This document shows, one piece after another, positions 32,573-40,314 of a stretch of 64,000 nucleotides of DNA. Source of the stretch: Phytohabitans aurantiacus (GTDB lineage: Bacteria; Actinomycetota; Actinomycetes; Mycobacteriales; Micromonosporaceae). Under the pieces are notes generated by a model. It did not search any database, was not told the origin of the DNA, and saw nothing but the letters and a program-made list of their open reading frames with translations. The translations under genes and the position numbers were made by a program. The stretch lies in NCBI RefSeq assembly GCF_027923225.1, contig NZ_BSDI01000007.1:775617-839616 (forward strand), read 5' to 3'. Numbering within the stretch: position 1 is the first letter of the stretch; each line of letters begins with the position of its first letter.

Positions 32573-33380
32573 GCGGGCGACGACGCGGGCCCAGGCGCAC
32601 GCACAGGCGCGGCTCGCGGCCGACCTGGCGGCGCTCGGCCTGCCGGCGGGGCGGGACGTGCTCGTGCACTGCTCACTGCGCCGGGTCGGCCGGATCGCGG
32701 GTGGGCCGGGCACGCTGGTGGCGGCCCTGCGCGACGTGCTCGGCCCGGCCTCGACCATCGTCGTACCGACACACACCACCGGAAACTCGACCACCACCCG
32801 GCGGTTCCGGGCCACCGCGACCGGGCTCACCGCGCCCGAGGTCGCCGCCATGGAGGCGCGGCTGCCGGCCTTCGACCCGGCGGCGGCCACCTCGCACGGC
32901 ATGGGCGCGATGGCGGAGTACGTCCGGCGGGCGCCGGAGGCGGTACGCAGCCGCCATCCGCAGACCTCGTTCGCGGCGCTCGGCCCTCGGGCACGCGACT
33001 TCACAGCTGTCCACGATCTGGCGTGCCACCTGGGCGAACGCTCGCCCCTGGGCGCCCTGTACGCGGCCGGCGCGGTGATCCTGTTGCTCGGCGTCGGGTA
33101 CGAGTCGTGCACGGCGCTGCACCTGGCCGAGTACAAGCTGCCGTGGACTCCGCCGGACCGGCGGTACCACTGCTACGTGATCGAGAGTGGACGGCGAGTA
33201 CCCAAGGAGTTCTTCGCTCCTGACCTCGACGACCGCGACTTTCCCGCGCTGGGCGCCGATCTCGACCGGACGGAGTTGGTGCGCAAGGGCACGGTGGGCA
33301 ACGCCCCCTCGCGATTGATCGAGATGTGCGGAACCGTTGATTTCGCTGTCGAATGGTTGACAGCGCGGCGAGGGCCATAG
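32556..33380 (+). CDS. AAC(3)-type aminoglycoside N-acetyltransferase homologue
   Basis: 274 residues spanning the AAC(3) (Antibiotic_NAT) fold: DVLVHCSLRRVGRIAGGPGT, VVPTHTTGNS, the late LLLGVGYESCTALHLAEY and GNAPSRL. Family enzymes acetylate the 3-amino group of 2-deoxystreptamine aminoglycosides with acetyl-CoA; close relatives in peptide or antibiotic gene clusters acetylate other amines. The GTG start overlaps fxsB by 17 bases, so it is co-translated with the maturase. It could therefore modify the FxS product or protect the ribosome; the sequence cannot decide. Confidence 0.88.
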   Translation: MTTIAERATTRAQAHAQARLAADLAALGLPAGRDVLVHCSLRRVGRIAGGPGTLVAALRDVLGPASTIVVPTHTTGNSTTTRRFRATATGLTAPEVAAMEARLPAFDPAAATSHGMGAMAEYVRRAPEAVRSRHPQTSFAALGPRARDFTAVHDLACHLGERSPLGALYAAGAVILLLGVGYESCTALHLAEYKLPWTPPDRRYHCYVIESGRRVPKEFFAPDLDDRDFPALGADLDRTELVRKGTVGNAPSRLIEMCGTVDFAVEWLTARRGP

Positions 33381-33390
33381 CCATTCTGGG

Positions 33391-33419
33391 TTACGAGCGT
33401 TGGCGAGGGTTCTTAGGAT
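33391..33419 (+). promoter_or_regulatory. Candidate internal promoter before the TIR-like genes
   Basis: TTACGA (33391-33396), a 17-base spacer and TAGGAT (33414-33419) in the only sizeable gap (80 bases) of the fxs operon. It could allow separate expression of the TIR-like and FxsT genes. Confidence 0.4.
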
Positions 33420-33460
33420 GTTGATTTCCGCAAGATGCAGACGGCAGGGAGCACGACATC

Positions 33461-34135
33461 GTGACACCGGACGAGGACGCGGCCGACTCGCACGCCCCGG
33501 TGTTCTTCGTCAGTTACGCCCAGTTCACGACGCCGCACCTGGAGGTCCAGGAGCCCAACCTGTACGTGATGGAGTTCTTCGACGAGCTGTCCGGCAACGT
33601 GAGCCAGCTCCTCGGCCGGCGCACCGGCGACTACCCGGGCTTTCTCGACCGCACGCTGGTCGGCGGCCAGCGCTGGACCCGCGAGCTGTTTCTTGCCGCG
33701 GCCACCTGCCAGGTCTTCGTCCCCCTCGTCTCACCGGGCCTGCTGACCAGCGAGTGGTGCGCGATGGAGTGGGACGTGTTCGCCCGCCGGAAGATCGTCC
33801 GCCGCAAGGGCACCGCCCCGGTCTCCGAGAGCTGCATCCTGCCGATCGTCTGGATCCCCACCGCGCTCGACGAGCTGCCGCCGGTGATCCGCGGCATCCA
33901 GCTCTTCTCGCCGGTCGGGCTCCCGGACCCGGCGTACGCCCGGCAGTACCTGGAAGACGGCCTGTTCGGCCTGCGGCAGCTCGGCCAGAACGCCGTGTAC
34001 CGGGCGGTGGTGTGGCGCCTCGCCCAGCGCATCGTGCAGATCCACCGCACGCACCGCGCCGTGCCCCTCGACCCCGTGCCGACGAGCACTGACGGACTCA
34101 CGAACGTCTTCGCAGACCAGCAGGAGGTGGCATGA
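33461..34135 (+). CDS. TIR-like protein, FxsC family (first of two)
   Basis: 224 residues. The opening strand PVFFVSYAQF and the following EPNLYVMEFFDELSGNV, then FLAAATCQVFVPLVSPGLLT with SEWCAMEWDVFARRK, follow the TIR/SEFIR fold as seen in FxsC. In this family the WCAMEW region sits where the catalytic Glu of NAD-cleaving TIR domains would be, but I cannot assign activity. GTG start with AGGGAG upstream. It overlaps the next gene by 4 bases. Confidence 0.85.
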   Translation: MTPDEDAADSHAPVFFVSYAQFTTPHLEVQEPNLYVMEFFDELSGNVSQLLGRRTGDYPGFLDRTLVGGQRWTRELFLAAATCQVFVPLVSPGLLTSEWCAMEWDVFARRKIVRRKGTAPVSESCILPIVWIPTALDELPPVIRGIQLFSPVGLPDPAYARQYLEDGLFGLRQLGQNAVYRAVVWRLAQRIVQIHRTHRAVPLDPVPTSTDGLTNVFADQQEVA

Positions 34136-35331
34136 CACAGGCCAGCGGGGCCGCCGCGCCGCCCAGCACCGGTCGCGGGACGTACTTCTTCCTCAGCTAC
34201 GCGCACCCGGCGCCGTCGTCGGAGTACACGCCCGCGGACGCCGACCCCTGGGTCCGGGTGTTCTTCGACGACCTGTGCGGTGAGGTACGCCGGCACGCCC
34301 AGCCCACCTCCCGCATGGAGATCGGGGTATTCGACCAGCAACTCCCGATCGGCTCCGACGTGAAGGCGGCGCTCGCCACCGCCCTCAGCGACGCCCAGGT
34401 CTTCGTCCCGCTCTACTCGCCCGACTATTTCAGCAGGTCGTGGCCGCTGCGGGAGCGACAGTCCTTCTTGGACAGGGTGGCGGCGCCCGGCTCACCAGAC
34501 ACCCAGCGGCACGTCCTGCCGGTGCTGTGGATCCCCTTCCCCTCCTGGGACGAGACACCCGAGGTGCGCCGGGCGCTGGCGCTGGGCGCCGGCATCCCCG
34601 CGTACGCCGAGAACGGCATGCGGGCGCTGTGCATGCTGGCGCCCTACCGCGACGACTACACCCGGCTGCTGGAACGCATCGCGGGACAGATCGTCAACCT
34701 GACCGAGCGGCTGCCGCTCGACGCCTCACCGGCGCCCCGGCTCGACGAGGTGACCCGCGCGCCGATCCCCAAGGGCGCCGACGCGGAGACCCCGTTCGTG
34801 GTCGCGGTGACCGCACCCGCCGGCACCGACCGGCAGGCGCTGCCGGTGGCGCAGCACGCCGCCAGCACCGCCGAGCGGCTCGGGTTCCGGGCACAGGTGG
34901 AGACGTACAGCGACGGGTCCGGCCTGTTCGCCAGGGCACCGGGCGTGCTGTTGATCGACCCGTGGGTGGCCGGTGGACCGGGCGGCATGCAGGCGCTGCG
35001 CGCCGCGACGAAAGACCTTCCGGAGTGGGTGGTACCGGTCGTGATCGCCGACCGCGACGACCCCCGGTACGACGAGCGCGGCGCGCGCCTCGCCGACGAG
35101 GTGATGGATATGCTCACCGCGGCCGGCCTGGAACGCGCGAAACGAGTGGCTCAGGTGAAGGAGTTCGTCGACATCATGCCGAACATCGTCACCCAGGCCC
35201 GCCGGCAGTACCTGCGCAACGCGCTCGTCCATCCGCCGGAAGGCACCCAGAGCACGCGCCCCAGCCTACGCACCGAGCCTGCAAAGCCCGATCCCGGAAA
35301 GCCTGATCCTGGAAAGCAGAGCGATGACTGA
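34132..35331 (+). CDS. fxsC: TIR-like protein FxsC (second)
   Basis: 399 residues. Residues about 15-190 repeat the TIR-like fold of the previous gene (TYFFLSYAHPAP, VRVFFDDLCGEV, DAQVFVPLYSPDYFSRSWPL), and a second alpha/beta domain (about 220-345; PFVVAVTAPAGT ... WVVPVVIADRDDPRYDERG) looks like a further degenerate TIR or effector-associated domain. The tail has repeated PDPGKPDPGK. It overlaps fxsT by 8 bases. The two adjacent FxsC-like genes probably arose by duplication. Confidence 0.86.
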   Translation: MTQASGAAAPPSTGRGTYFFLSYAHPAPSSEYTPADADPWVRVFFDDLCGEVRRHAQPTSRMEIGVFDQQLPIGSDVKAALATALSDAQVFVPLYSPDYFSRSWPLRERQSFLDRVAAPGSPDTQRHVLPVLWIPFPSWDETPEVRRALALGAGIPAYAENGMRALCMLAPYRDDYTRLLERIAGQIVNLTERLPLDASPAPRLDEVTRAPIPKGADAETPFVVAVTAPAGTDRQALPVAQHAASTAERLGFRAQVETYSDGSGLFARAPGVLLIDPWVAGGPGGMQALRAATKDLPEWVVPVVIADRDDPRYDERGARLADEVMDMLTAAGLERAKRVAQVKEFVDIMPNIVTQARRQYLRNALVHPPEGTQSTRPSLRTEPAKPDPGKPDPGKQSDD

Positions 35332-38300
35332 CAGCGGCGGCCAGATCATCACCTTCTACTCGTACAAGGGTGGCACGGGACGCACGATGGCGCTCGCCAA
35401 CGTCGCGTGGATCCTCGCCGCCAACGGCAAGCGGGTGCTCGTCGCCGACTGGGATCTGGAGTCGCCCGGCCTGCACCGGTTCTTCAAGCCGTTCCTCGAT
35501 CCGGAGATGGTGCGCGGCTCGACCGGCATCATCGACCTGATCCGCACGTACGAGTGGGAGACGACCCGCAAGCCGGAGCGCCCCGAGCGGTGGCACGAGG
35601 AGTTCGCGAAGGTCGGGCGGCACGCGTTCTCGCTCGACTGGCGCTTCGGCCCCGGCACGCTCGACTTCCTCTCCGCCGGCCTGCAGAACCAGGACTACGC
35701 GGTATCGGTCAGCGGCCTGGACTGGGAGACGTTCTACAACCGGCTGGGCGGTGGGCAGTTCTTCGACGCCCTGCGCGCCGACATGAAGCGCAACTACGAC
35801 TACGTGCTGATCGACAGCCGCACCGGGCTCAGCGATGTCGCCGACATCTGCACGATCCACCTGCCCGACACGCTCGTCGACTGCTTCACCCTCAGCGACC
35901 AGGGCATCCACGGGGCCGCGCAGGTGGCGCACACGGTGCAAAGCCGGTACAGCGCGCGCAACAGCAGGCAGCGGCTGATCCGCGTACTGCCGGTGCCGAT
36001 GCGCGTCGACCAGGCCGAGAACGACAAGGCCAACGCGGGCCGGCTGCTCGCGAAGAGCCAGTTCGCCGGCCTTCCGGCCGGCATGAACGACGAGGAGCGG
36101 CGGCGGTACTGGGCGGCGGTCGAGGTGCCGTACCAGACCTACTACGCCTACGAGGAGATGCTCGCCACCTTCGGCGACGACCCGGGCTCGCCCCGGCTGC
36201 TGCTGTCCGCGTACGAGCGGCTGACCTCGTACATCACGGGCGGCGCGGTCACCCGGCTGCCCGCCATGGACGAGTCGCTGCGGCTGCGCGAGGTCGCCCG
36301 CTTCACCCGCAAGCCGCCGGAGCAGGAGGCGATCGTCCTGCGGTACGCCCCCACCGACCTGGTGTGGGCGGAGTGGATCGAGTCGGTGCTCACCGCGGCC
36401 GGCGTCCGGGTGCTCCAGCCGCAGGACGTCGCGTCCGGCACCGAGAGCGCGCGCTCGCTGTCGATCGTGTCGTCGGCGGCGTCCAGCGCCACGGTGCCGC
36501 AGGACGTGCCCGGTGCCCGCCCACCCCTTACGGTCTACGTCGCCGACGTGCGCCCCTCGCCCGACGTACCGCCCGAGGCGTCCACCAGCACCGTCGGGTG
36601 TGACGAGAGCACGGCCGCCGACCGGATCCTCAGCCTCGTGGGCCGCTCCGGGCCGGTGGCCGGCGACCCGCTGTCCCGCGTGCGGTACCCCCGCGTCGAG
36701 CCGAGCCTCTTCCAGGCTCCGGTGCGCAACGCCCGGTTCACCGGCCGCGAAGAGGAGCTGCTGGAGCTGCGCACCCAGCTCAAGGCCGGTCGCACCGCGG
36801 TCGTCCTGCCGGTCACCCTGCGCGGCATGGGTGGCGTCGGCAAGACCCAGGTCGCCATCGAGTACGTCCACCGGTTCAAGTCCGCGTACGACCTCGTGTG
36901 GTGGATCCAGGCCGAGCAGCCCGAGTTCATCGACGCCTCGATGGCCGACCTCGGTGCCGCCATGGGCGTACCGCAGGCGGCCACCGCCCGAGAGACCGCG
37001 TTCGCCGCGCTCGACGCGCTCAAGCGGCGCGACCGGTGGCTCGTGGTCTTCGACAACGCGGAAGACATCGAGGGCGTCGACCGCTGGCGGCCGCAGGGCA
37101 ACGGCCACGTCCTGATCACCTCGCGCAACGAAGACTGGGCCAACCGCACCAACTCGATCCCGGTCGACGTGTTCCGCCGGGCGGAGAGCGTCGCGCACCT
37201 GCGCAGCCGGCTCGAAGGGATCACGGACAGCCAGGCCGACCAGATCGCCGAGGTGCTCGGCGACCTGCCGATCGCGATCGCCAACGCGGGCGCCTGGCTC
37301 GCCGAGACCGGCACGCCGGTCGACGAGTACCTGGCCGAGCTGGAACACGGCGGTCCCGGCCCGCGCTCCCCGCAGGCCGCCTGGCAGGTGACCTGGGACC
37401 TGTCGCTCAAGCGGCTGAGCAGCCAGTCGCCCGGCGCGTACCGGCTGCTGCAACTGTGTTCCGTGCTGTCCTCCGAGATCGCCCTGGACCTGCTCTACAG
37501 CGACGAGATGGCGGCCGCGATCTCGCCGTACGACCCGTCGGTGTCGGAGCGGCAGATGCTGGCGTTCATGGTCCAGCAGATCAACCGGCTGGCCCTGCTC
37601 AAGCTCGACACGCACACCCGGCAGATCCACGTGCACCGGCTCATCCAGGCCGCGGTGCGCGACCGCATGACGCCCGAGGACCTGGAGGACGCCAAGCACC
37701 AGGTCCACCTGGTACTGACGCGGTCGCGCCCGGGCGGCGAGGTCGACGACCCCGAGAACTGGCCGCGGCTGCGCATGCTGTGGCCGCACCTGGCCGCCTC
37801 CGACGCGGTGGACTGCCTGGACGAGATTGTCCGCCAGCTGCTCATCGACCGCGTGCGGTACCTGTGGCGGCGCGGTGACCTGTCGCAGGGCGTCGAGTTC
37901 GGTCGCGAGATCGACAAGCACTGGTCGGGCCTGCTCGCCCGCGACCCCGAGTTCGCCGAGGGCACGGCGCGCGGCGTCTCCCTGTACCGCCAGTTGCTGC
38001 ACCTGCGTTTCAACGTGGCCAACCACCTGTGGTCGCAGGCCAAGTTCGACGAGGCGCTGCGGATCGACGAAGACGTACTCGCGGAGCAGCAACGCCTGCT
38101 CGGCGCCGAGCACCCGCACACGCTGATGACCGCTGGCAGCCTCGCGAGCAACCTGCGCGGCTTCGGCCGGTACGCCGAGGCGGTGCCCATGGACCGGGCC
38201 ACGTACGCGTCCTGGTCGCGCGTGTTCGGTGAGGACTACCCGCGCACGCTGTCGGCGGCCAACAACCTCGCCACCTCGCTGCGCCTCATCGGCGACTTCC

Positions 38301-39190
38301 GCGCGGCCCGCGAGCTCGACCAGGACGTTTTCGACCGGCGGCGGATGGTGCTGGGCGACGACAACCCGTACACCCGGCACTCCGCCACCCAGCTGGCCCG
38401 CGACCTGCGGGAGGCGGGCGAGTACGACCGCTCGGTCCTGCTGCTCGACGAGGTCTACACGGCCTTCCGCGACGACCCGAAGTTCGGCCCGGACGCGCTG
38501 GAGACCCTGAACGCGCAGGCCAACCTGGCGGTCTCGCTGCGCAGCGTCGGTCGCGGCGGCAGGGCGTCCCGGCTGCTGGACGACGCGTACGAGCGCCTGC
38601 GGGAGCGGTTCGGTCCGTCCAATCCAGACACTCTGGCGTGCCGGCTGAGCCTGGCGGCCACCCTCGTCGTCATCCGCAACGTGGCGCGGGCCGACGAGGA
38701 GACCCGCGCGGTGGCCGCCGCGTACGAGCGGAACCTGGGGCCGGATCACCCGCACACGCTGGTCTGCGTCAACAACATGTCCGCCGCGGCCCGGGTGGCC
38801 GGCGACGACGCGCGGGCCTACGAGCTGGTGACCCGGGCGGCCGAGCAGTTCGCCGACCGGCTGGGCCCGGACCACCCGTACAGCCTGGCGGCGACAATGA
38901 ACCAGGCGATCTGCCTGATCGAGATCGGCGAGCCGGAGAAGGGCCGCGACCTGCTACAGGGCGTCGTCAACCGGATGCGCACGCAGCTGGGCGTCCAGCA
39001 CCCCGACGCGGTGAGCTGCGAGACGCACCTGGCCATCGTGCAGCGCCGGCTCGGCGAGGCGGGCTCGGCGGCGCACTACGCCCGGCTGATCGAGCGCCTG
39101 GCCAAGGGGCTCGGCGCCGACCACCCGATCGTCACAGAGCTGCGCGAAGGGCAAATGGTCTACCGGGTACTCGATCCGCACCCGGTCTGA
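35324..39190 (+). CDS. fxsT: FxsT: SIMIBI NTPase / NB-ARC / TPR signalling protein
   Basis: 1,288 residues in four parts. (1) A ParA/MinD-like NTPase at the N-terminus with YSYKGGTGRTMALANVAW (Lys 15). (2) A short degenerate TIR/SEFIR-like domain near residues 335-430 (VLRYAPTDLVWAEWIESVL). (3) An NB-ARC/STAND ATPase with GMGGVGKT at residues 501-508 and the Walker B-like WLVVFDNAED. (4) From about residue 850 a run of tetratricopeptide repeats to the end, several with the AEHPHTL/PDHPHTL phrase. It is named in the family as the FxSxx-COOH system TPR protein. The layout is that of a ligand-sensing switch. The 3' end overlaps the opposing hydrolase by 59 bases. Confidence 0.9.
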   Translation: MTDSGGQIITFYSYKGGTGRTMALANVAWILAANGKRVLVADWDLESPGLHRFFKPFLDPEMVRGSTGIIDLIRTYEWETTRKPERPERWHEEFAKVGRHAFSLDWRFGPGTLDFLSAGLQNQDYAVSVSGLDWETFYNRLGGGQFFDALRADMKRNYDYVLIDSRTGLSDVADICTIHLPDTLVDCFTLSDQGIHGAAQVAHTVQSRYSARNSRQRLIRVLPVPMRVDQAENDKANAGRLLAKSQFAGLPAGMNDEERRRYWAAVEVPYQTYYAYEEMLATFGDDPGSPRLLLSAYERLTSYITGGAVTRLPAMDESLRLREVARFTRKPPEQEAIVLRYAPTDLVWAEWIESVLTAAGVRVLQPQDVASGTESARSLSIVSSAASSATVPQDVPGARPPLTVYVADVRPSPDVPPEASTSTVGCDESTAADRILSLVGRSGPVAGDPLSRVRYPRVEPSLFQAPVRNARFTGREEELLELRTQLKAGRTAVVLPVTLRGMGGVGKTQVAIEYVHRFKSAYDLVWWIQAEQPEFIDASMADLGAAMGVPQAATARETAFAALDALKRRDRWLVVFDNAEDIEGVDRWRPQGNGHVLITSRNEDWANRTNSIPVDVFRRAESVAHLRSRLEGITDSQADQIAEVLGDLPIAIANAGAWLAETGTPVDEYLAELEHGGPGPRSPQAAWQVTWDLSLKRLSSQSPGAYRLLQLCSVLSSEIALDLLYSDEMAAAISPYDPSVSERQMLAFMVQQINRLALLKLDTHTRQIHVHRLIQAAVRDRMTPEDLEDAKHQVHLVLTRSRPGGEVDDPENWPRLRMLWPHLAASDAVDCLDEIVRQLLIDRVRYLWRRGDLSQGVEFGREIDKHWSGLLARDPEFAEGTARGVSLYRQLLHLRFNVANHLWSQAKFDEALRIDEDVLAEQQRLLGAEHPHTLMTAGSLASNLRGFGRYAEAVPMDRATYASWSRVFGEDYPRTLSAANNLATSLRLIGDFRAARELDQDVFDRRRMVLGDDNPYTRHSATQLARDLREAGEYDRSVLLLDEVYTAFRDDPKFGPDALETLNAQANLAVSLRSVGRGGRASRLLDDAYERLRERFGPSNPDTLACRLSLAATLVVIRNVARADEETRAVAAAYERNLGPDHPHTLVCVNNMSAAARVAGDDARAYELVTRAAEQFADRLGPDHPYSLAATMNQAICLIEIGEPEKGRDLLQGVVNRMRTQLGVQHPDAVSCETHLAIVQRRLGEAGSAAHYARLIERLAKGLGADHPIVTELREGQMVYRVLDPHPV

Positions 39191-40100
39191 TCTCGGGCCC
39201 GGCCCCAGACGCGGACCCGGCCGCGGTCAGCCAGGTCAGCATCTGCGGCAGGATCTCGACGGCCGCGAAGTGGCCCTCGCCCTGCTGCACCTCGACCCGC
39301 GCCCCGGGGATGCGCTCGGCCAGCCACCGGGTGTGCTCGACCGGTGAGAACTGGTCGGCGCTGCCGTGCCACAGCCGCACGGACACCTGGATCGACGCCG
39401 GGTCGAAGCCCCAGTTCTGCCGGAACGCGAGGGCGTCGTCGATCCAGCCGTCGGCGCCGAAGCGCACCGCCTCGGCGTAGCTGTCGGCGAGCTGCCGCCG
39501 CATCGCCACGTTTTCGACGACGCGGCGGTCGGGGTCGGCGAGCTCCTTTTCCAGGAAGGCGATCAGGCTCTCGGGATCGCGGCGCAGCCGGTCGGCCTGG
39601 CTGGTCAGGTTGGCCATCAGGGCGCCACGGTTGGCATCCGCGGACTGATATTCGTCCATATTGGACTCGCCCATGCCCCGGTACCAGTCGAGGCCGGGCG
39701 CGTCGGCCGGCGCCAGGCTGACCAGCACGGCCGCCCGGGTCACCCGATCGGGCAGCATGGCCGCCACCGCCAGGGCGTGTGGGCCGCCGCCGGAGCGCCC
39801 GACGACCGCGAACCGGTCGACACCGAGCGCGTCGGCGATGATCCGGACGTCTTCGGCCGCGTCGACGACGCGCCGCCCCTCGCGGCGGTCGGAGTGGCCG
39901 TATCCCGGACGGTCGTAACAGATCAGACGCACGCCGAGCCGGTACAGCACGATGCTGCGCGGCTTGATGCCGCTGCGACTACCGGGGGTGCCGTGCATGA
40001 GGAAGACCGGCAGGCCGTCGGGTGCGCCGGTGTCCTCGACGGCCAAGCGGTGCCCGTCAGGGGCCGTGACCTCCTTTTGGGCTGCCTGCTCCCCGACCAC
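39132..40100 (-). CDS. Alpha/beta-hydrolase (epoxide hydrolase/peptidase-like)
   Basis: 322 residues. Landmarks are LMHGTPGSRSG, ICYDRPGYGHS, the nucleophile elbow VVGRSGGGPHAL and the late GSADQFSPVEHT with a final His (GEGHFAAVE). GTG start with AGGAGG five bases upstream. The C-terminal 20 or so residues are antisense to fxsT. It is divergent from a MocR regulator with 214 bases between them, so the regulator probably controls it. The substrate is unknown. Confidence 0.87.
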   Translation of the reverse strand: MVGEQAAQKEVTAPDGHRLAVEDTGAPDGLPVFLMHGTPGSRSGIKPRSIVLYRLGVRLICYDRPGYGHSDRREGRRVVDAAEDVRIIADALGVDRFAVVGRSGGGPHALAVAAMLPDRVTRAAVLVSLAPADAPGLDWYRGMGESNMDEYQSADANRGALMANLTSQADRLRRDPESLIAFLEKELADPDRRVVENVAMRRQLADSYAEAVRFGADGWIDDALAFRQNWGFDPASIQVSVRLWHGSADQFSPVEHTRWLAERIPGARVEVQQGEGHFAAVEILPQMLTWLTAAGSASGAGPEIRPGADRVPGRPFALRAAL

Positions 40101-40134
40101 GCTCGCCTCCTGCCAGATGACGACTACGCTCCGG

Positions 40135-40312
40135 GCAAATGGACAAACCGCTCGTACCGCCCAAAATACCTGGATACACCCAGAACCTACCCGGCCTCAA
40201 AGTATCAGCCTACGGTTCATGAACGATCGTCGCCAGACACCGCCGGACAGCGCGGCGTAGCCGATCGTCGATATCGGCAGCGTGCGCACCCTGCGTTGCT
40301 GGCAAAATGGAC
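40135..40312. promoter_or_regulatory. Direct repeats GCAAA(A)TGGAC in the MocR/hydrolase intergenic region
   Basis: GCAAATGGAC at 40135-40144 and GCAAAATGGAC at about 40302-40312, in the same orientation, one near each divergent start. MocR-type regulators typically bind direct repeats, so these are candidate sites. The second directly precedes the MocR GTG, which lacks a Shine-Dalgarno sequence and may be leaderless. Confidence 0.35.
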
Positions 40313-40314
40313 CT

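Noticed and set aside
35189..38875. 1,228-codon open frame on the minus strand
   Set aside because: It is entirely antisense to fxsT, lacks a ribosome binding site and family motifs, and its Arg/Gly/Val-rich composition is the usual by-product of high-GC third-position bias.
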